The position numbers and the translations under genes are program-made. Shown here piece by piece: positions 53,477-63,308 of a stretch of DNA of 64,000 nt. A model generated the notes under the pieces. The model was not told where the DNA came from, did not search any database, and worked only from the letters and a program-made list of their open reading frames with translations. Each line of letters opens with the position of its first letter. Positions within the stretch are counted from its first letter, which is position 1. Origin of the DNA: Cenarchaeum symbiont of Oopsacas minuta (GTDB lineage: Archaea; Thermoproteota; Nitrososphaeria; Nitrososphaerales; Nitrosopumilaceae); the NCBI GenBank assembly GCA_029948415.1, contig JAJIZT010000001.1, positions 98,457 through 162,456 of the forward strand, written 5' to 3'.

Positions 53477-55365
53477 AAACTAGTAGGATAATACGGCTCT
53501 GCCCAAATTGCTACGAATGTAATTGCAGATATGATGGCCAAATTTGACGTGTGCGTCATACCAAAATTCACAATTTTATTCATAAGTATACCCAATATAA
53601 CGGAACTAAGGGCTATAGTGATGTTGATCAGATTCAAAAATTCTGGAGATGCCGAGAGTACCTCAAATGGCAGATAATTTGTTCCCACACCTTCTACCAT
53701 AGAGTTGTTCTCAAACCATCCCTTTAACATCTTGGATATGTATACCATGATGAACGGATTTACATACGCTAATATCCAAAATATTTGCAAGGCTGCCACC
53801 AACCCTTGCCGTTCATTTTTTATTTTGATCATATATCCAGTAAGTATTTCAAGGGATTGTGCACTTACATTTCCCACTTTTTCCATTTTTCCTAGCATGA
53901 AAAACGTCATACGTCCAAGCCATGAACGCATTTTAACCGTCTCTAGAGTTTTATCATTACCATGTTGTATGCATTTTGAGAGTGGCGTTCCAAAATGCAG
54001 CTGTGAAGCAATTGAGGAAATTTTTTGATCAAATATATGATTGTATTTGCGGTTCTTGGCGAGCCGGTGTATGGCTACACTGATAGGATTTCCTATCTTT
54101 CTAGACTCTGTAATATCACGTAGAAAATCTCCCAACGCTGTATTAGTGGCTTTTATTTCTACAACCGCCGTAAAAGTCAATAACGTATTTGTAAGTGCAA
54201 GAAACAGCACACCAAGTACCATTGTAGCCCATAACTGACCCAAAACAAAATATCCAAATATGACTCCGACTGCTCCTATAGGCACAGATAATAGATTAAA
54301 TTTTACATTATCTGCAAATTTGGGCTGTACAGAATCGGCCATCATGTATATGATCACGCCAGCAACTGGCAACATGATAAACATGAGTGTAGTGAGCGAA
54401 GAGAGCACGTCAATAGTCATAATGAACATGCCTGCCACAAGGAATATTGGCATCATGGAAAATATTGCGTTTGTTAATATGGCCAAACTCTTTGCTTGTT
54501 CTTCATACCTATGAAATCTCGATTTTAATTGGGAGAACAAATCTTCCGTTGTTTTTTCCAAATAATTAACAAGATCTCCTCCGTCTTTGTATATGGATAC
54601 ATATCCGACAAACAGGTTACGTAACATCTGATTTGGGTGTTCAAGTGCCCTTTTATTGACCACATCTAGAGGATTTTCTGGAAAAAATCCCACATCACGA
54701 GACAGTAAATCTGCTTCTTTTTCTATATGCGGCAAAAGTTTTGACCCACGTATTCCAGATATTATATCAATCAACGATCCTCCGATCGTTTGTAACACCC
54801 ATGCGTATATAGAAAAAAATGCCACTTCATCACCGATCTTTATTTTACGTTCAGAAATTAATACCATTAATTTGATCTTTGGCCATATCAAAACAATTGG
54901 AATAATAATAATCGTTAGCAGTAAGATTGGTTGTTCAAAATAAATCCATAACAAAATAGCTATAGGTACACCTAGCGCAAAAATTAACATCATTCTTCCT
55001 AAATTTTTAGCTGTCTCAATATGTGAATCCATAGCAATACCTGCTGTACGTATGTCAGAATGTATCAGCATTGATAATTTTTGTGAAAGATATGAAGCAT
55101 GTTTATTTTTTACAAGTGATGAATACCACACGTTTTCATCAGGTACTTTTGTATGACTATCTAACAACATTTGAATGCGGATTTTTTTATGATAAAACCA
55201 GCTATACAAAGCTGTATTGTAAAATAACACCAACATTACAATTGTTGTTATTAAAAATACCATAAACAGCATCAACTGGCCTGATGCTATGGATGTCCAT
55301 AATACGATAAGCATGATGGTAATTAGAACCACTCGATAGTTTCTATTCCAAATTTCTAATTGCAT
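53473..55365 (-). CDS. TadC/GspF-type pilus assembly platform protein
   Basis: 630 aa from the ATG at 55365 (a longer frame from 55428 lacks promoter spacing). Two GspF/type II secretion F domains, about 100-320 and 420-600, each with a cytoplasmic helical part (AWVLQTIGGSLIDII; LRDITESRKIGNPISVAIHRL) and membrane helices. Archaeal FlaJ/TadC proteins like this anchor the assembly ATPase and pilin polymer. The ATPase itself is not in the window. Divergent from a pilin at 55411. Confidence 0.82.
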   Translation of the reverse strand: MQLEIWNRNYRVVLITIMLIVLWTSIASGQLMLFMVFLITTIVMLVLFYNTALYSWFYHKKIRIQMLLDSHTKVPDENVWYSSLVKNKHASYLSQKLSMLIHSDIRTAGIAMDSHIETAKNLGRMMLIFALGVPIAILLWIYFEQPILLLTIIIIPIVLIWPKIKLMVLISERKIKIGDEVAFFSIYAWVLQTIGGSLIDIISGIRGSKLLPHIEKEADLLSRDVGFFPENPLDVVNKRALEHPNQMLRNLFVGYVSIYKDGGDLVNYLEKTTEDLFSQLKSRFHRYEEQAKSLAILTNAIFSMMPIFLVAGMFIMTIDVLSSLTTLMFIMLPVAGVIIYMMADSVQPKFADNVKFNLLSVPIGAVGVIFGYFVLGQLWATMVLGVLFLALTNTLLTFTAVVEIKATNTALGDFLRDITESRKIGNPISVAIHRLAKNRKYNHIFDQKISSIASQLHFGTPLSKCIQHGNDKTLETVKMRSWLGRMTFFMLGKMEKVGNVSAQSLEILTGYMIKIKNERQGLVAALQIFWILAYVNPFIMVYISKMLKGWFENNSMVEGVGTNYLPFEVLSASPEFLNLINITIALSSVILGILMNKIVNFGMTHTSNLAIISAITFVAIWAEPYYPTSL

Positions 55366-55410
55366 AAAGTAAAAAAAGACCTTTTTATTTAATGCGAATT
55401 TTTTGTTATA

Positions 55411-55869
55411 ATGAATACAAAATATCATCTAAAACGAAGAAAGGCAGGAAGTCAGATTTTAGCTGCTGCTATATTGATGGGAATAGCAATTTCCGCTGCA
55501 GGCGTGTATGCATCTGGAATAATGGATCAGATAAGCGTCACTACTCAAAACTCTCGAATTAGCGTACAACACGTTGGAATAATTCAAGATGATAATGAAA
55601 ATGAATGGTTTGCAGCTACAATCAAAAATGAAGGAAGTGTGGTAATAGATCAGATCAATATAACAATACAGATTGATAACATTACCGTAAAGTATTACAT
55701 AACAGATAATGTAAAACCAGGTCGAAGTGTCATACAAGAACTAGTCCAAATCTTAGGCGATGGAAACTCTCCTGCCGTAAGCATAGGAGAGTCGGTTCCG
55801 GTGGAATTTCGAGCAATTTCTCTAGATGGATCCATATTTAGCAAAATAGAGTCGGTTCGTATATCATAA
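55411..55869 (+). CDS. Type IV pilin-like protein
   Basis: 152 aa. A basic N-terminus (KRRKAG) precedes a hydrophobic helix SQILAAAILMGIAISAAG; the arrangement is a class III (prepilin) signal with processing near AG|S. The mature part is beta-rich. Divergent from the TadC-like platform, 45 bp between starts. Confidence 0.8.
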   Translation: MNTKYHLKRRKAGSQILAAAILMGIAISAAGVYASGIMDQISVTTQNSRISVQHVGIIQDDNENEWFAATIKNEGSVVIDQINITIQIDNITVKYYITDNVKPGRSVIQELVQILGDGNSPAVSIGESVPVEFRAISLDGSIFSKIESVRIS

Positions 55870-55903
55870 TAATCATTTTTATTTTAATTATATGTTTTAG
55901 AAT

Positions 55904-56563
55904 ATGGTTACATTATCCGATCTGAAGGATCTTTTATGGTTTGAAAATATTACTCCTCACAACGAATCGATGTTTCCAATCTTAGGTTTTGGTACGTTGA
56001 GTATTAAGCAGCTTGGAATATTGGGAGCTGGCATCATGTTTACATGGAGCCTATGGCAGAAAACAGGAGATTATTTAGCAGTCATTCCAGTCGTAATAGC
56101 TTTGATACTAGTAGTTAAAAAAGAGAATGTTATTCCCATAGAGATAAAGATTATCAAAATACTTTTGTTTCATATTAGAAAGCAGGATAATGTTACACCA
56201 AAAAACAAACCCTCAATAAAAAATAATTATAAATCCAATTCAAAACTCTCAATAGCAAAACAATATCGCGTTAAATCATCCAATAGGCAGAATTTTATCA
56301 AAGAAACAAACGTGAGAAATATTCCATACATATATGATAGGATGTTTAGAATGAAAATACGTTTAGATAATGCTAAACAGATGGCAGTCAACTCTCGCGT
56401 TAAAATAGTTCTAGATGATGTTTTGTATGAAACGGCTTGCCCTAATAGTAACAATGAAATCGTGGTAAATTTTATACCAAAATATCCTGGCAAAAACCTG
56501 CTTCAAGTATATGCAGATGATACTGAACCCATATATGAAGAAATATTGAATTTTATCAGATAA
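55904..56563 (+). CDS. PrgI-like membrane protein with C-terminal beta domain
   Basis: 219 aa. Two membrane helices near residues 32-55 and 60-72, with GFGTLSIKQLGILGAG, resemble the PrgI family, a VirB3-like part of type IV secretion systems; a basic linker (about 85-140) and a small Ig-like domain at the C-terminus follow. Family assignment is tentative. Directly after the pilin gene. Confidence 0.5.
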   Translation: MVTLSDLKDLLWFENITPHNESMFPILGFGTLSIKQLGILGAGIMFTWSLWQKTGDYLAVIPVVIALILVVKKENVIPIEIKIIKILLFHIRKQDNVTPKNKPSIKNNYKSNSKLSIAKQYRVKSSNRQNFIKETNVRNIPYIYDRMFRMKIRLDNAKQMAVNSRVKIVLDDVLYETACPNSNNEIVVNFIPKYPGKNLLQVYADDTEPIYEEILNFIR

Positions 56564-56614
56564 ACCCCAAGCAACGCTAAGGAAGGAATTAAAAATATTT
56601 TAAAAAAATTTAGT

Positions 56615-58180
56615 TTATTCGTTTACGTATGCTTGTTCGCCGTGCTGTGCAAGATCAAGACCAATCTCCTCTTCTTTGGGAGTGACCCTGATTCCGCCTG
56701 GCCATACAGCATCCATGACTTTGAGAATAACAATAGTTACGCCAAATGCGTAGCCTACTGATATCGCAGCGCCAATGATGCTGATAGCTTGTTGCTCGTA
56801 GCCTTCTGGGGTTCCAGTCCATGCACCAATACCGTCACCGGTATCCCAAATGTGTGGACTAGCTAGTGTGCCAGTAAGAATGGCGCCAGTAAGGCCTCCC
56901 ATTCCGTGTATTCCCCAAACATCTAGTGCATCGTCCCATTTACGTGCGTTCTTGAAAGCGATACATCCGTAACAAATTGTGCTTGCGGCTATGCCGATTA
57001 TGATCGCGCCCATAGGTCCAACCCAACCAGATGCTGGTGTAATTGCCACCAATCCAGCTACTGCACCTGATGCGGCTCCTATGATGCTTGGTTTACCTGT
57101 GTTGGCCCAACTCATAAGCACCCATGTTACAGCTGCAACGCCAGTGGCTGTGTTTGTTACCACCCACGCGCTTACAGTAATTCCGTCAACCATCACTTCG
57201 CTTCCTGCGTTAAACCCGAACCAGCCGAACCAGAGTATAGATGCACCAAGTACCACCATTGGTATATTGTGTGGTTCCATTGGAACTTTTCCATATCCGA
57301 GTCTGCGACCGAGTACTAGGGCTCCCGCCAAAGCGGAGAATCCGGATGAAATGTGTACGACAGTACCTCCAGCAAAGTCTAATGCATATGATGGTGATAG
57401 ATCTGGATCTAGGTCAAGAGCGCCTCCTCCGATATATCCGCCACCCCATACCCAGTGGGCAATAGGATCGTAGACGAATGTACCCCATAGGAGAACAAAT
57501 ATCACTAGCGCGCTGAATTTTATCCTGTCAATCAAACCTCCAACAATTAGTGCTGGTGTTATGATTGCAAACGTACCTTGGAACGCTGCAAAGAGCGCGT
57601 GTGGTACGGTGCCAGGCCAGCTATCACTACAAGCTTCTTCAGATTTCATTTGTTGCATTTGATATGCATTTGACCAAATGTCCCCGTCACATGCTGTTGG
57701 GGCTCCGAGTGGTGCATAGTGTGAAACTTGATTGAATCCGACATAGTCTAGAGCGCCCATGAACATATTGGCATCATTGTCAATTGGACCAAACGAGAGG
57801 GTGTAACCCCATGCGACCCATTGCCAAGCCATAATGCCCATAATGATAAACGTCATTCCAATGACATTTACTGCGTTCTTTGATCTTGCAAGACCTCCGT
57901 AGAAGAATGCTACACCAGGAGTCATAAACAATACCATTGATGTTGCAGTTAACATCCATGCAGTATCACCTGTATCGATATAACATGCAGTAAACGTACC
58001 ATCGTTATTATCTACCCAACATTCTTGGGGATTGCCAGTGTAAATTCCAGAAGTGCCTTTAACATATCCGTCCATTCCATCGTTAATGCTTTGTGCGTAT
58101 GCAGTAGACATTACACCTGATGATGTAATAGCCACTGCGGCTACAAGTAGTAGAGCATACTTGTGGTTTTTATTTCTCAT
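56615..58180 (-). CDS. amt: Ammonium transporter
   Basis: 521 aa from ATG 58180. A signal-like N-terminus ending near STAYAQ is followed by an extracellular loop with Cys pairs and then the eleven-helix Amt core: FFYGGLARSKNAVN, WVWGGGYIGGGALD, DFAGGTVVHISSGF and WGIHGMGGLTGA with the pore His residues. Ammonia oxidisers carry such Amt proteins for uptake or sensing. It lies between the PrgI-like and 58313 genes, each facing away. Confidence 0.96.
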   Translation of the reverse strand: MRNKNHKYALLLVAAVAITSSGVMSTAYAQSINDGMDGYVKGTSGIYTGNPQECWVDNNDGTFTACYIDTGDTAWMLTATSMVLFMTPGVAFFYGGLARSKNAVNVIGMTFIIMGIMAWQWVAWGYTLSFGPIDNDANMFMGALDYVGFNQVSHYAPLGAPTACDGDIWSNAYQMQQMKSEEACSDSWPGTVPHALFAAFQGTFAIITPALIVGGLIDRIKFSALVIFVLLWGTFVYDPIAHWVWGGGYIGGGALDLDPDLSPSYALDFAGGTVVHISSGFSALAGALVLGRRLGYGKVPMEPHNIPMVVLGASILWFGWFGFNAGSEVMVDGITVSAWVVTNTATGVAAVTWVLMSWANTGKPSIIGAASGAVAGLVAITPASGWVGPMGAIIIGIAASTICYGCIAFKNARKWDDALDVWGIHGMGGLTGAILTGTLASPHIWDTGDGIGAWTGTPEGYEQQAISIIGAAISVGYAFGVTIVILKVMDAVWPGGIRVTPKEEEIGLDLAQHGEQAYVNE

Positions 58181-58312
58181 TGATCTGAAAAATCTGATCT
58201 GTATATTTAAAACTTGATACAACTAATCGCTAAAAAGAATAAATATTATATAATACAGTTTTATGATAGTATCATATAATGAAAAAATTAACATACGTAC
58301 GTGTTGGTAGTC

Positions 58313-58984
58313 ATGACTGAGAATACAGATGCCCTGGCCATATTTGATACATTCAAGACGAAGAGCATGGATTTGACGGCCAAAGCCATACGCCAAAGGG
58401 CGATAATATCTGCCTTGACAGGCAACGTCAACTCTGCAGAGAAGACTAGAACTGCCATAACACGTAGAATTACAGGAAGTAAAGAATGGAAAAATACCTA
58501 TTCTGGAGTGTTTTTAGATATTGAAAGAGTCCTAATTCCATTGGGGTTTGTGCAAGAAGAGGGCAGAATGCCACTAAAACGTGGACCTAAAGCACTTCAA
58601 GAAAAAGGAGTGCCATATTACAAGCTTACAAGAAAGGGATCCATTGTGGCTATGGCCTTGAATGACACCTCTAATGTAGATGCAGTGCTTGCTGAATGTT
58701 TTACTGATATGGTTAAAGAAGAAGAGGAAATAAAAAATACAATAAATATGTTATATGAGATATCTCCAAAACTAGTACGTTATCTTTTTGAAAAATATGT
58801 ACGAGCGTACTGTAAGGGAAAATTCGAGGATCTTTTACCCATGAATTCTTCTAGATTTAGTGGAAATGACGAATTTATGATCATATTGGAAGAATTTCTA
58901 ACTAATATACCAAAAACAAGTAAAGGCGACACCACAAAGATTCACAACGTGATCCGACAACTCTTAGATCAAGCCATACATTAA
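58313..58984 (+). CDS. Soluble helical protein upstream of A-ATPase C
   Basis: 223 aa from ATG 58313. The first half contains a basic, winged-helix-like part (KAIRQRAIISALTGN, VLIPLGFVQEEGRMPLKRGPKA, YYKLTRKGSIVAMAL) and the rest is helical. It may be a DNA-binding regulator. No exact family recognised. TATA-like sequence lies at about 58270-58285. Confidence 0.66.
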   Translation: MTENTDALAIFDTFKTKSMDLTAKAIRQRAIISALTGNVNSAEKTRTAITRRITGSKEWKNTYSGVFLDIERVLIPLGFVQEEGRMPLKRGPKALQEKGVPYYKLTRKGSIVAMALNDTSNVDAVLAECFTDMVKEEEEIKNTINMLYEISPKLVRYLFEKYVRAYCKGKFEDLLPMNSSRFSGNDEFMIILEEFLTNIPKTSKGDTTKIHNVIRQLLDQAIH

Positions 58985-59010
58985 AATCAGTTGTTGATAC
59001 TTGGTTAAAT

Positions 59011-60057
59011 ATGGCATCGGGAACACAGAAAATGAAAATATATTCTGCTGTAAAATCCTACAGTCAACGTGGAAATCTTTTATCAAAGGGAGATCTACAG
59101 GCCTTTGCAGAATCAAGAAACCTTGACGAATTACTTACTAGAATAAAAAATACTAGATATGCCAATACCCTTGGAAAAATTGTGGCTCCGATAACAGCCG
59201 AAATGTTAGAATCAGCATTACGTGTGCATTTAGCAGATATACATTACTCAATTTATAAAACCTCTGGAGAGCCTGCACTGAAAACATATTTTATGAAATT
59301 TATGATATGGAATCTAAAGATAATACTAAAAGGTAAGATCTTGGGAAAAACACAAGAAGAGTTGGAATCAAAATTAAACCTTCACGCAGAAGAGCTCATA
59401 TCGCAGCGCGATATAGTGTTAAAAGCACTTGTTGCAAAAGATCTAGATGAAGCCGTTATCAATCTCTCAGAAACTGTTTTTGGTAAAGATATAGAGAAAG
59501 CCGTAACCGCATACAACGAATCAGGTAACATACAGGTATTTGATACGTTCTTTGATAAAGTGTTAACACGACAGCTTGCTCAATATAGTAGAAAAACTTC
59601 AGACAGATATCTGTACACACTCATATCGATGGATATTGATTTTTACAATATACTAAGCGTTATCAGAGGACGGTTTTGGGGATTAGATCCAGAACGAATA
59701 CGCGAACTAATCGAAGGAAAGACCGCCAGTGTTTCACAAGCATTACTGGATCGAATGATCAACGCCGCTACGGTAAAAGATGCGTTTACAGAACTATCTA
59801 CAACACGTTACCGACACCTTGTGTCACAAAAAGAGAATGACATGGAAGCAATATCTGAATTTGAAAGAAACTTTGAGATGGCAATATACAAATCCGCTTT
59901 AAACACGTTTACTAGAATGTTTAGCCCATCTACAAGCGTAGGAATTACAAAGCTAACCGGATATGAGATAAGAAACATTGCTGCAATAGCCTTTGGTATA
60001 GAACAGAAAATACCTGCAACAGTCATCATGTCAAAATTGATTGTGGATCAAGAATGA
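59011..60057 (+). CDS. atpC: A-type ATP synthase subunit C
   Basis: 348 aa. Three-lobed helical chain with characteristic YANTLGKI, LDRMINAATV and RYRHLVSQ patterns, fitting subunit C/d that links rotor and central stalk. Other A-ATPase subunits are not in the window. Overlaps the next small membrane gene by 4 nt. Confidence 0.88.
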   Translation: MASGTQKMKIYSAVKSYSQRGNLLSKGDLQAFAESRNLDELLTRIKNTRYANTLGKIVAPITAEMLESALRVHLADIHYSIYKTSGEPALKTYFMKFMIWNLKIILKGKILGKTQEELESKLNLHAEELISQRDIVLKALVAKDLDEAVINLSETVFGKDIEKAVTAYNESGNIQVFDTFFDKVLTRQLAQYSRKTSDRYLYTLISMDIDFYNILSVIRGRFWGLDPERIRELIEGKTASVSQALLDRMINAATVKDAFTELSTTRYRHLVSQKENDMEAISEFERNFEMAIYKSALNTFTRMFSPSTSVGITKLTGYEIRNIAAIAFGIEQKIPATVIMSKLIVDQE

Positions 60058-60308
60058 CTATAGATTCAAGAGGCGTAACTCTAGAAGTTTTGTTACGGCT
60101 AATTTGGGTAAGCACAATACTTGCCATGATATTTGTCTTGCCTGCATTGGGACTTTTTTATATCATATATGAAATATCGGGAAATCTAATTGTAGGTATT
60201 ATCGCAGGAGTTGCTCTACATTTTGTAATTCTTGCATTTTCACCAAAGATCTCTACTTGGATTACCTCATGGCTGACTGAGCTCAAACCGTCGGAGAGCA
60301 ACAGCTAA
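60054..60308 (+). CDS. Small two-helix membrane protein after A-ATPase C
   Basis: 84 aa, ATGA overlap with the preceding gene; two membrane helices (about 14-36 and 42-62). Function unknown; coupling suggests a link to the ATPase or simple operon membership. Confidence 0.65.
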   Translation: MTIDSRGVTLEVLLRLIWVSTILAMIFVLPALGLFYIIYEISGNLIVGIIAGVALHFVILAFSPKISTWITSWLTELKPSESNS

Positions 60309-60950
60309 ATGATGGGTGATCGAGACTATCGTAGTCTCATAAGAAGAGTGATTGACGCGATAGGCAAAGAAATTGAAATAAATATTGATGTGTCAGATAA
60401 TGATAAAATTGGAATACATGAAATAACTGGGTGTATACGACGTGCATATTTTAACAGAATAGATCCTCTCGAATACAAACATCAAAATTTTGGCGAACTC
60501 TCAGTAGGATTGTTACATAAATTACATTACGGTACAAAAAAAATTGAATTTGACATGGACGGAATTAAATTGATTGGTAATGCAGACATGATCATAGATG
60601 ATGCTATAATAATATTCAGATCTACAATAAAGACTATGGAAAATCCACTAGCTGCAGATATGATTTATCTAAACGCTTGTCTGTGGATGTATAACAAAAA
60701 CGATGGCATAATTGTTTACATAACAACTGACGGACAAGAATCTTCATTTTCACTAACTAGAAACAAATCCATGTTTGAAGAAACTGCAAGACGTGTGAGA
60801 ATATTACATAATCTATTGGTCGAAAAAAAATTACCAATATTAGAACCGTCTTCAGAGTGTTCTACGTGCCAATATTATCAAAGATGTTATATGAAACAAA
60901 AGATAGGAAAAACTATAACTATCAGTGATATCATGGGAATGAAAAAATAA
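60309..60950 (+). CDS. Cas4-like PD-(D/E)XK family protein with degraded active site
   Basis: 213 aa. The four iron-sulfur Cys are in place: C42 (GCIRRAYFNR) and C184, C187, C193 (ECSTCQYYQRC). D93 in GNADMI matches motif II, but where the family has an ExK motif, this protein has IIFRS (101-105), so the metal-binding acid and Lys are absent. It may be a non-catalytic DNA-binding protein. No CRISPR array or other cas gene is in the window, and it follows the ATPase operon. Confidence 0.72.
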   Translation: MMGDRDYRSLIRRVIDAIGKEIEINIDVSDNDKIGIHEITGCIRRAYFNRIDPLEYKHQNFGELSVGLLHKLHYGTKKIEFDMDGIKLIGNADMIIDDAIIIFRSTIKTMENPLAADMIYLNACLWMYNKNDGIIVYITTDGQESSFSLTRNKSMFEETARRVRILHNLLVEKKLPILEPSSECSTCQYYQRCYMKQKIGKTITISDIMGMKK

Positions 60951-60964
60951 CGTTTTGTCCGAGT

Positions 60965-61075
60965 TTAGTCTAGTGGTTCTTTATGACCGCCACCGCGGAG
61001 TGCAAATGTTACTACTGCAAGAGCGATAGATACTCCAATTGCTGCTCCGAATGCGCTTATTGCTGCTTCTGCCAT
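60965..61075 (-). CDS. 36-aa single-helix membrane peptide
   Basis: ATG at 61073-61075 and a stop at 60965. MAEAAISAFGAAIGVSIALA is one membrane helix of small residues, then FALRGGGHKEPLD. Composition and a Gly/Ala zipper resemble c-ring helices and small assembly peptides. Reading frame is open from start to stop in the gap and too short to appear in most annotations. Confidence 0.55.
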   Translation of the reverse strand: MAEAAISAFGAAIGVSIALAVVTFALRGGGHKEPLD

Positions 61076-61138
61076 ACATATCGCTCATGATATACTCATA
61101 TATAACTTTGGCAATTATTTGTCAATTTTAAAATATAA

Positions 61139-63298
61139 TCATAATTTTAAAGAATTATGATACATACGTATGATGCGCCATGTAATTATCACACCTGTGA
61201 TTATTATTAATAGTGTATACAGATTTGAAAACTGCTGATCGCCTTCTTTTATGATAATCGGCTCATATAGCGCATATGCTCTTCCTCCCCATATGTTGTA
61301 TGCTTCAATCAACACAGCATTTTTTGGTGTTGATAGAATACAACTGTTCAGGCAGTTTACAAGGCGAGGATGATCTACACCATCAAGTTTTATGTGTTGT
61401 ATATGACCAAAACCATCTGGACCTTTTATTATTATGCTAGCACGGTTGTCATCTATGTGCAATATGTTGTGTGTTTCTTGATTTGCAATGTATGCATGAT
61501 CGCCTATGTGTGAATACAAAAGCGTATCAACTATATTTTTTTCTCCTACTGAAAGATGTATGATGTATGGAGACGGTGCATTATATCCTTCATTTATTGG
61601 CATAGAAAAAAAATCATCTAAATAGGGTGCATTCCATGTTGATATACGCGGTAGATATAAAATTACTTTACCAAATGCATCAGCTTGTGCTTTCTTTGGA
61701 TACATATCATTTACTAGTATGTTTCCAATTTCTCTTAAACCAGTGTCAAATTCTACTTTATCGCACACATAATCATGTGTATATGAAACCCCATTCATTC
61801 CAAAATTTGGCATCACATCAATAGAAACTGGCACATCTTCAAGTATTTGTCCGTTTGAATTTATTGTAACAAGTGATATATTGTTACCAAAAAGAATATC
61901 TGGATATGTATATTCATAGTTGAAAATTTCTTTAGTATAATTTCCAGCAAAATTATTTGATATAATGTTGGCGTTAACTAACGCATGTGAATACAATGGA
62001 TCTTTCATAATATTTGATATGGGGAGATCAAATATTAAACTGCCATAGCCTGAACGCACAAACATGGCAGTTTTTGGAGACCTTGATTCCAAAACGTTCA
62101 AATCAAATTGGGTTTTTGTACAATATCCAAGATCTTTATGATTTGCTCCATATGCCTCAGACCAAATCATTTTTGTGTTGACTGGCACTATATTGTCCAC
62201 TTTGATTGCTGTAATAATGGAAGAAAAATTGTTGATCTTACTACGGCGATCACTATGTACTATGAGTTCGTCATCTGGACCTGAACCATTAGATCCGCTA
62301 TAAAACATGGCTACCCCATGACGATTATCCCAACTTGCAGATTTCTTATCAGATAGAACAAGATACGGATATGTCTTGAAGACTGGTTTGTATGTAACTG
62401 CCAACACCGTGATTTTTGAATCTTTTACCGCTATATCTTCGCCACTTACACTTTGTAATTTTACTTTGTGTAATATGTCATGACTCCCAAGCATATGCTG
62501 ATCTGTTGCATTGTATATTGTAATGTCTTGACCATATGTGGAATTGTATGTTGTTGGTAAAAATCCTGGCAGAATAAAATTCAAGAGGCATCGAGTATTA
62601 TCACACGTCTTGTTAACCTCCATGTGCAATTTTACATTTTTATCATATTCAACAAAAAGTGTTTTATTTCTTTCATTTTTCCAGTTGTATAAAGGTACAG
62701 AATGTACAATAATCGGATCCCACATATAATGAGTTCCGTCCATATTTGTTGCATTATATCCATCAGAATCATTCATAAACTTTTTTTCCATATGAAAGAT
62801 CAATTTTGGATCAGTTACATTTACAAAAAGAAATGACGTTTTAGATATCCAAATATATTTACAAATTTCCACATTTTGGGATTCACATATGACTCTCCAA
62901 CCACCAGCAGAAAATTTCATACTTTTCGATCCAATTCTCGCAGCGGCATCAATCTCTGCATGACCTAAAGTGCAGTAACTAAATCTACAATAAGAATTTG
63001 CGAAATCTTTAAAAGCTTTTATCGAATAATCATCTTCGTATGTATGTCCATCCATGATCAGATCATCTGAATATACTGGTTCATGTACGACAGGTTGAAA
63101 ACAAGATCTTAGCCCAGGATAATTTGCTACATAGTTGAAAGCATCTCCTGGATAATATGTTCCGTCTGGATTGTTTCTCTGCTGTCCATCATATGTGGCA
63201 TACACTGTTTGTGAAGTTGTTTCAAATTCACATGGATATGATGTACCTGCTGCTATTCCAGGGGTAATTACCATTATAAGAATTAACCATACATTCAC
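61139..63298 (-). CDS. Large secreted protein with C-terminal anchor
   Basis: 719 aa. Signal peptide ending near GIAAG (about residue 18), at least ten Cys spread through the chain, many N-x-S/T sites, and a C-terminal membrane helix LYTLLIIITGVIITW with a basic end. No enzymatic motif visible. Follows the pilin-like gene by 10 nt, so probably part of the same surface structure as in the 45-56 kb locus. Confidence 0.74.
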   Translation of the reverse strand: MNVWLILIMVITPGIAAGTSYPCEFETTSQTVYATYDGQQRNNPDGTYYPGDAFNYVANYPGLRSCFQPVVHEPVYSDDLIMDGHTYEDDYSIKAFKDFANSYCRFSYCTLGHAEIDAAARIGSKSMKFSAGGWRVICESQNVEICKYIWISKTSFLFVNVTDPKLIFHMEKKFMNDSDGYNATNMDGTHYMWDPIIVHSVPLYNWKNERNKTLFVEYDKNVKLHMEVNKTCDNTRCLLNFILPGFLPTTYNSTYGQDITIYNATDQHMLGSHDILHKVKLQSVSGEDIAVKDSKITVLAVTYKPVFKTYPYLVLSDKKSASWDNRHGVAMFYSGSNGSGPDDELIVHSDRRSKINNFSSIITAIKVDNIVPVNTKMIWSEAYGANHKDLGYCTKTQFDLNVLESRSPKTAMFVRSGYGSLIFDLPISNIMKDPLYSHALVNANIISNNFAGNYTKEIFNYEYTYPDILFGNNISLVTINSNGQILEDVPVSIDVMPNFGMNGVSYTHDYVCDKVEFDTGLREIGNILVNDMYPKKAQADAFGKVILYLPRISTWNAPYLDDFFSMPINEGYNAPSPYIIHLSVGEKNIVDTLLYSHIGDHAYIANQETHNILHIDDNRASIIIKGPDGFGHIQHIKLDGVDHPRLVNCLNSCILSTPKNAVLIEAYNIWGGRAYALYEPIIIKEGDQQFSNLYTLLIIITGVIITWRIIRMYHNSLKL

Positions 63299-63308
63299 AG
63301 CGTACCAT

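Noticed and set aside
60309-60950. Functional CRISPR adaptation gene cas4
   Set aside because: No CRISPR repeats or other cas genes in the window and the active-site ExK is missing.
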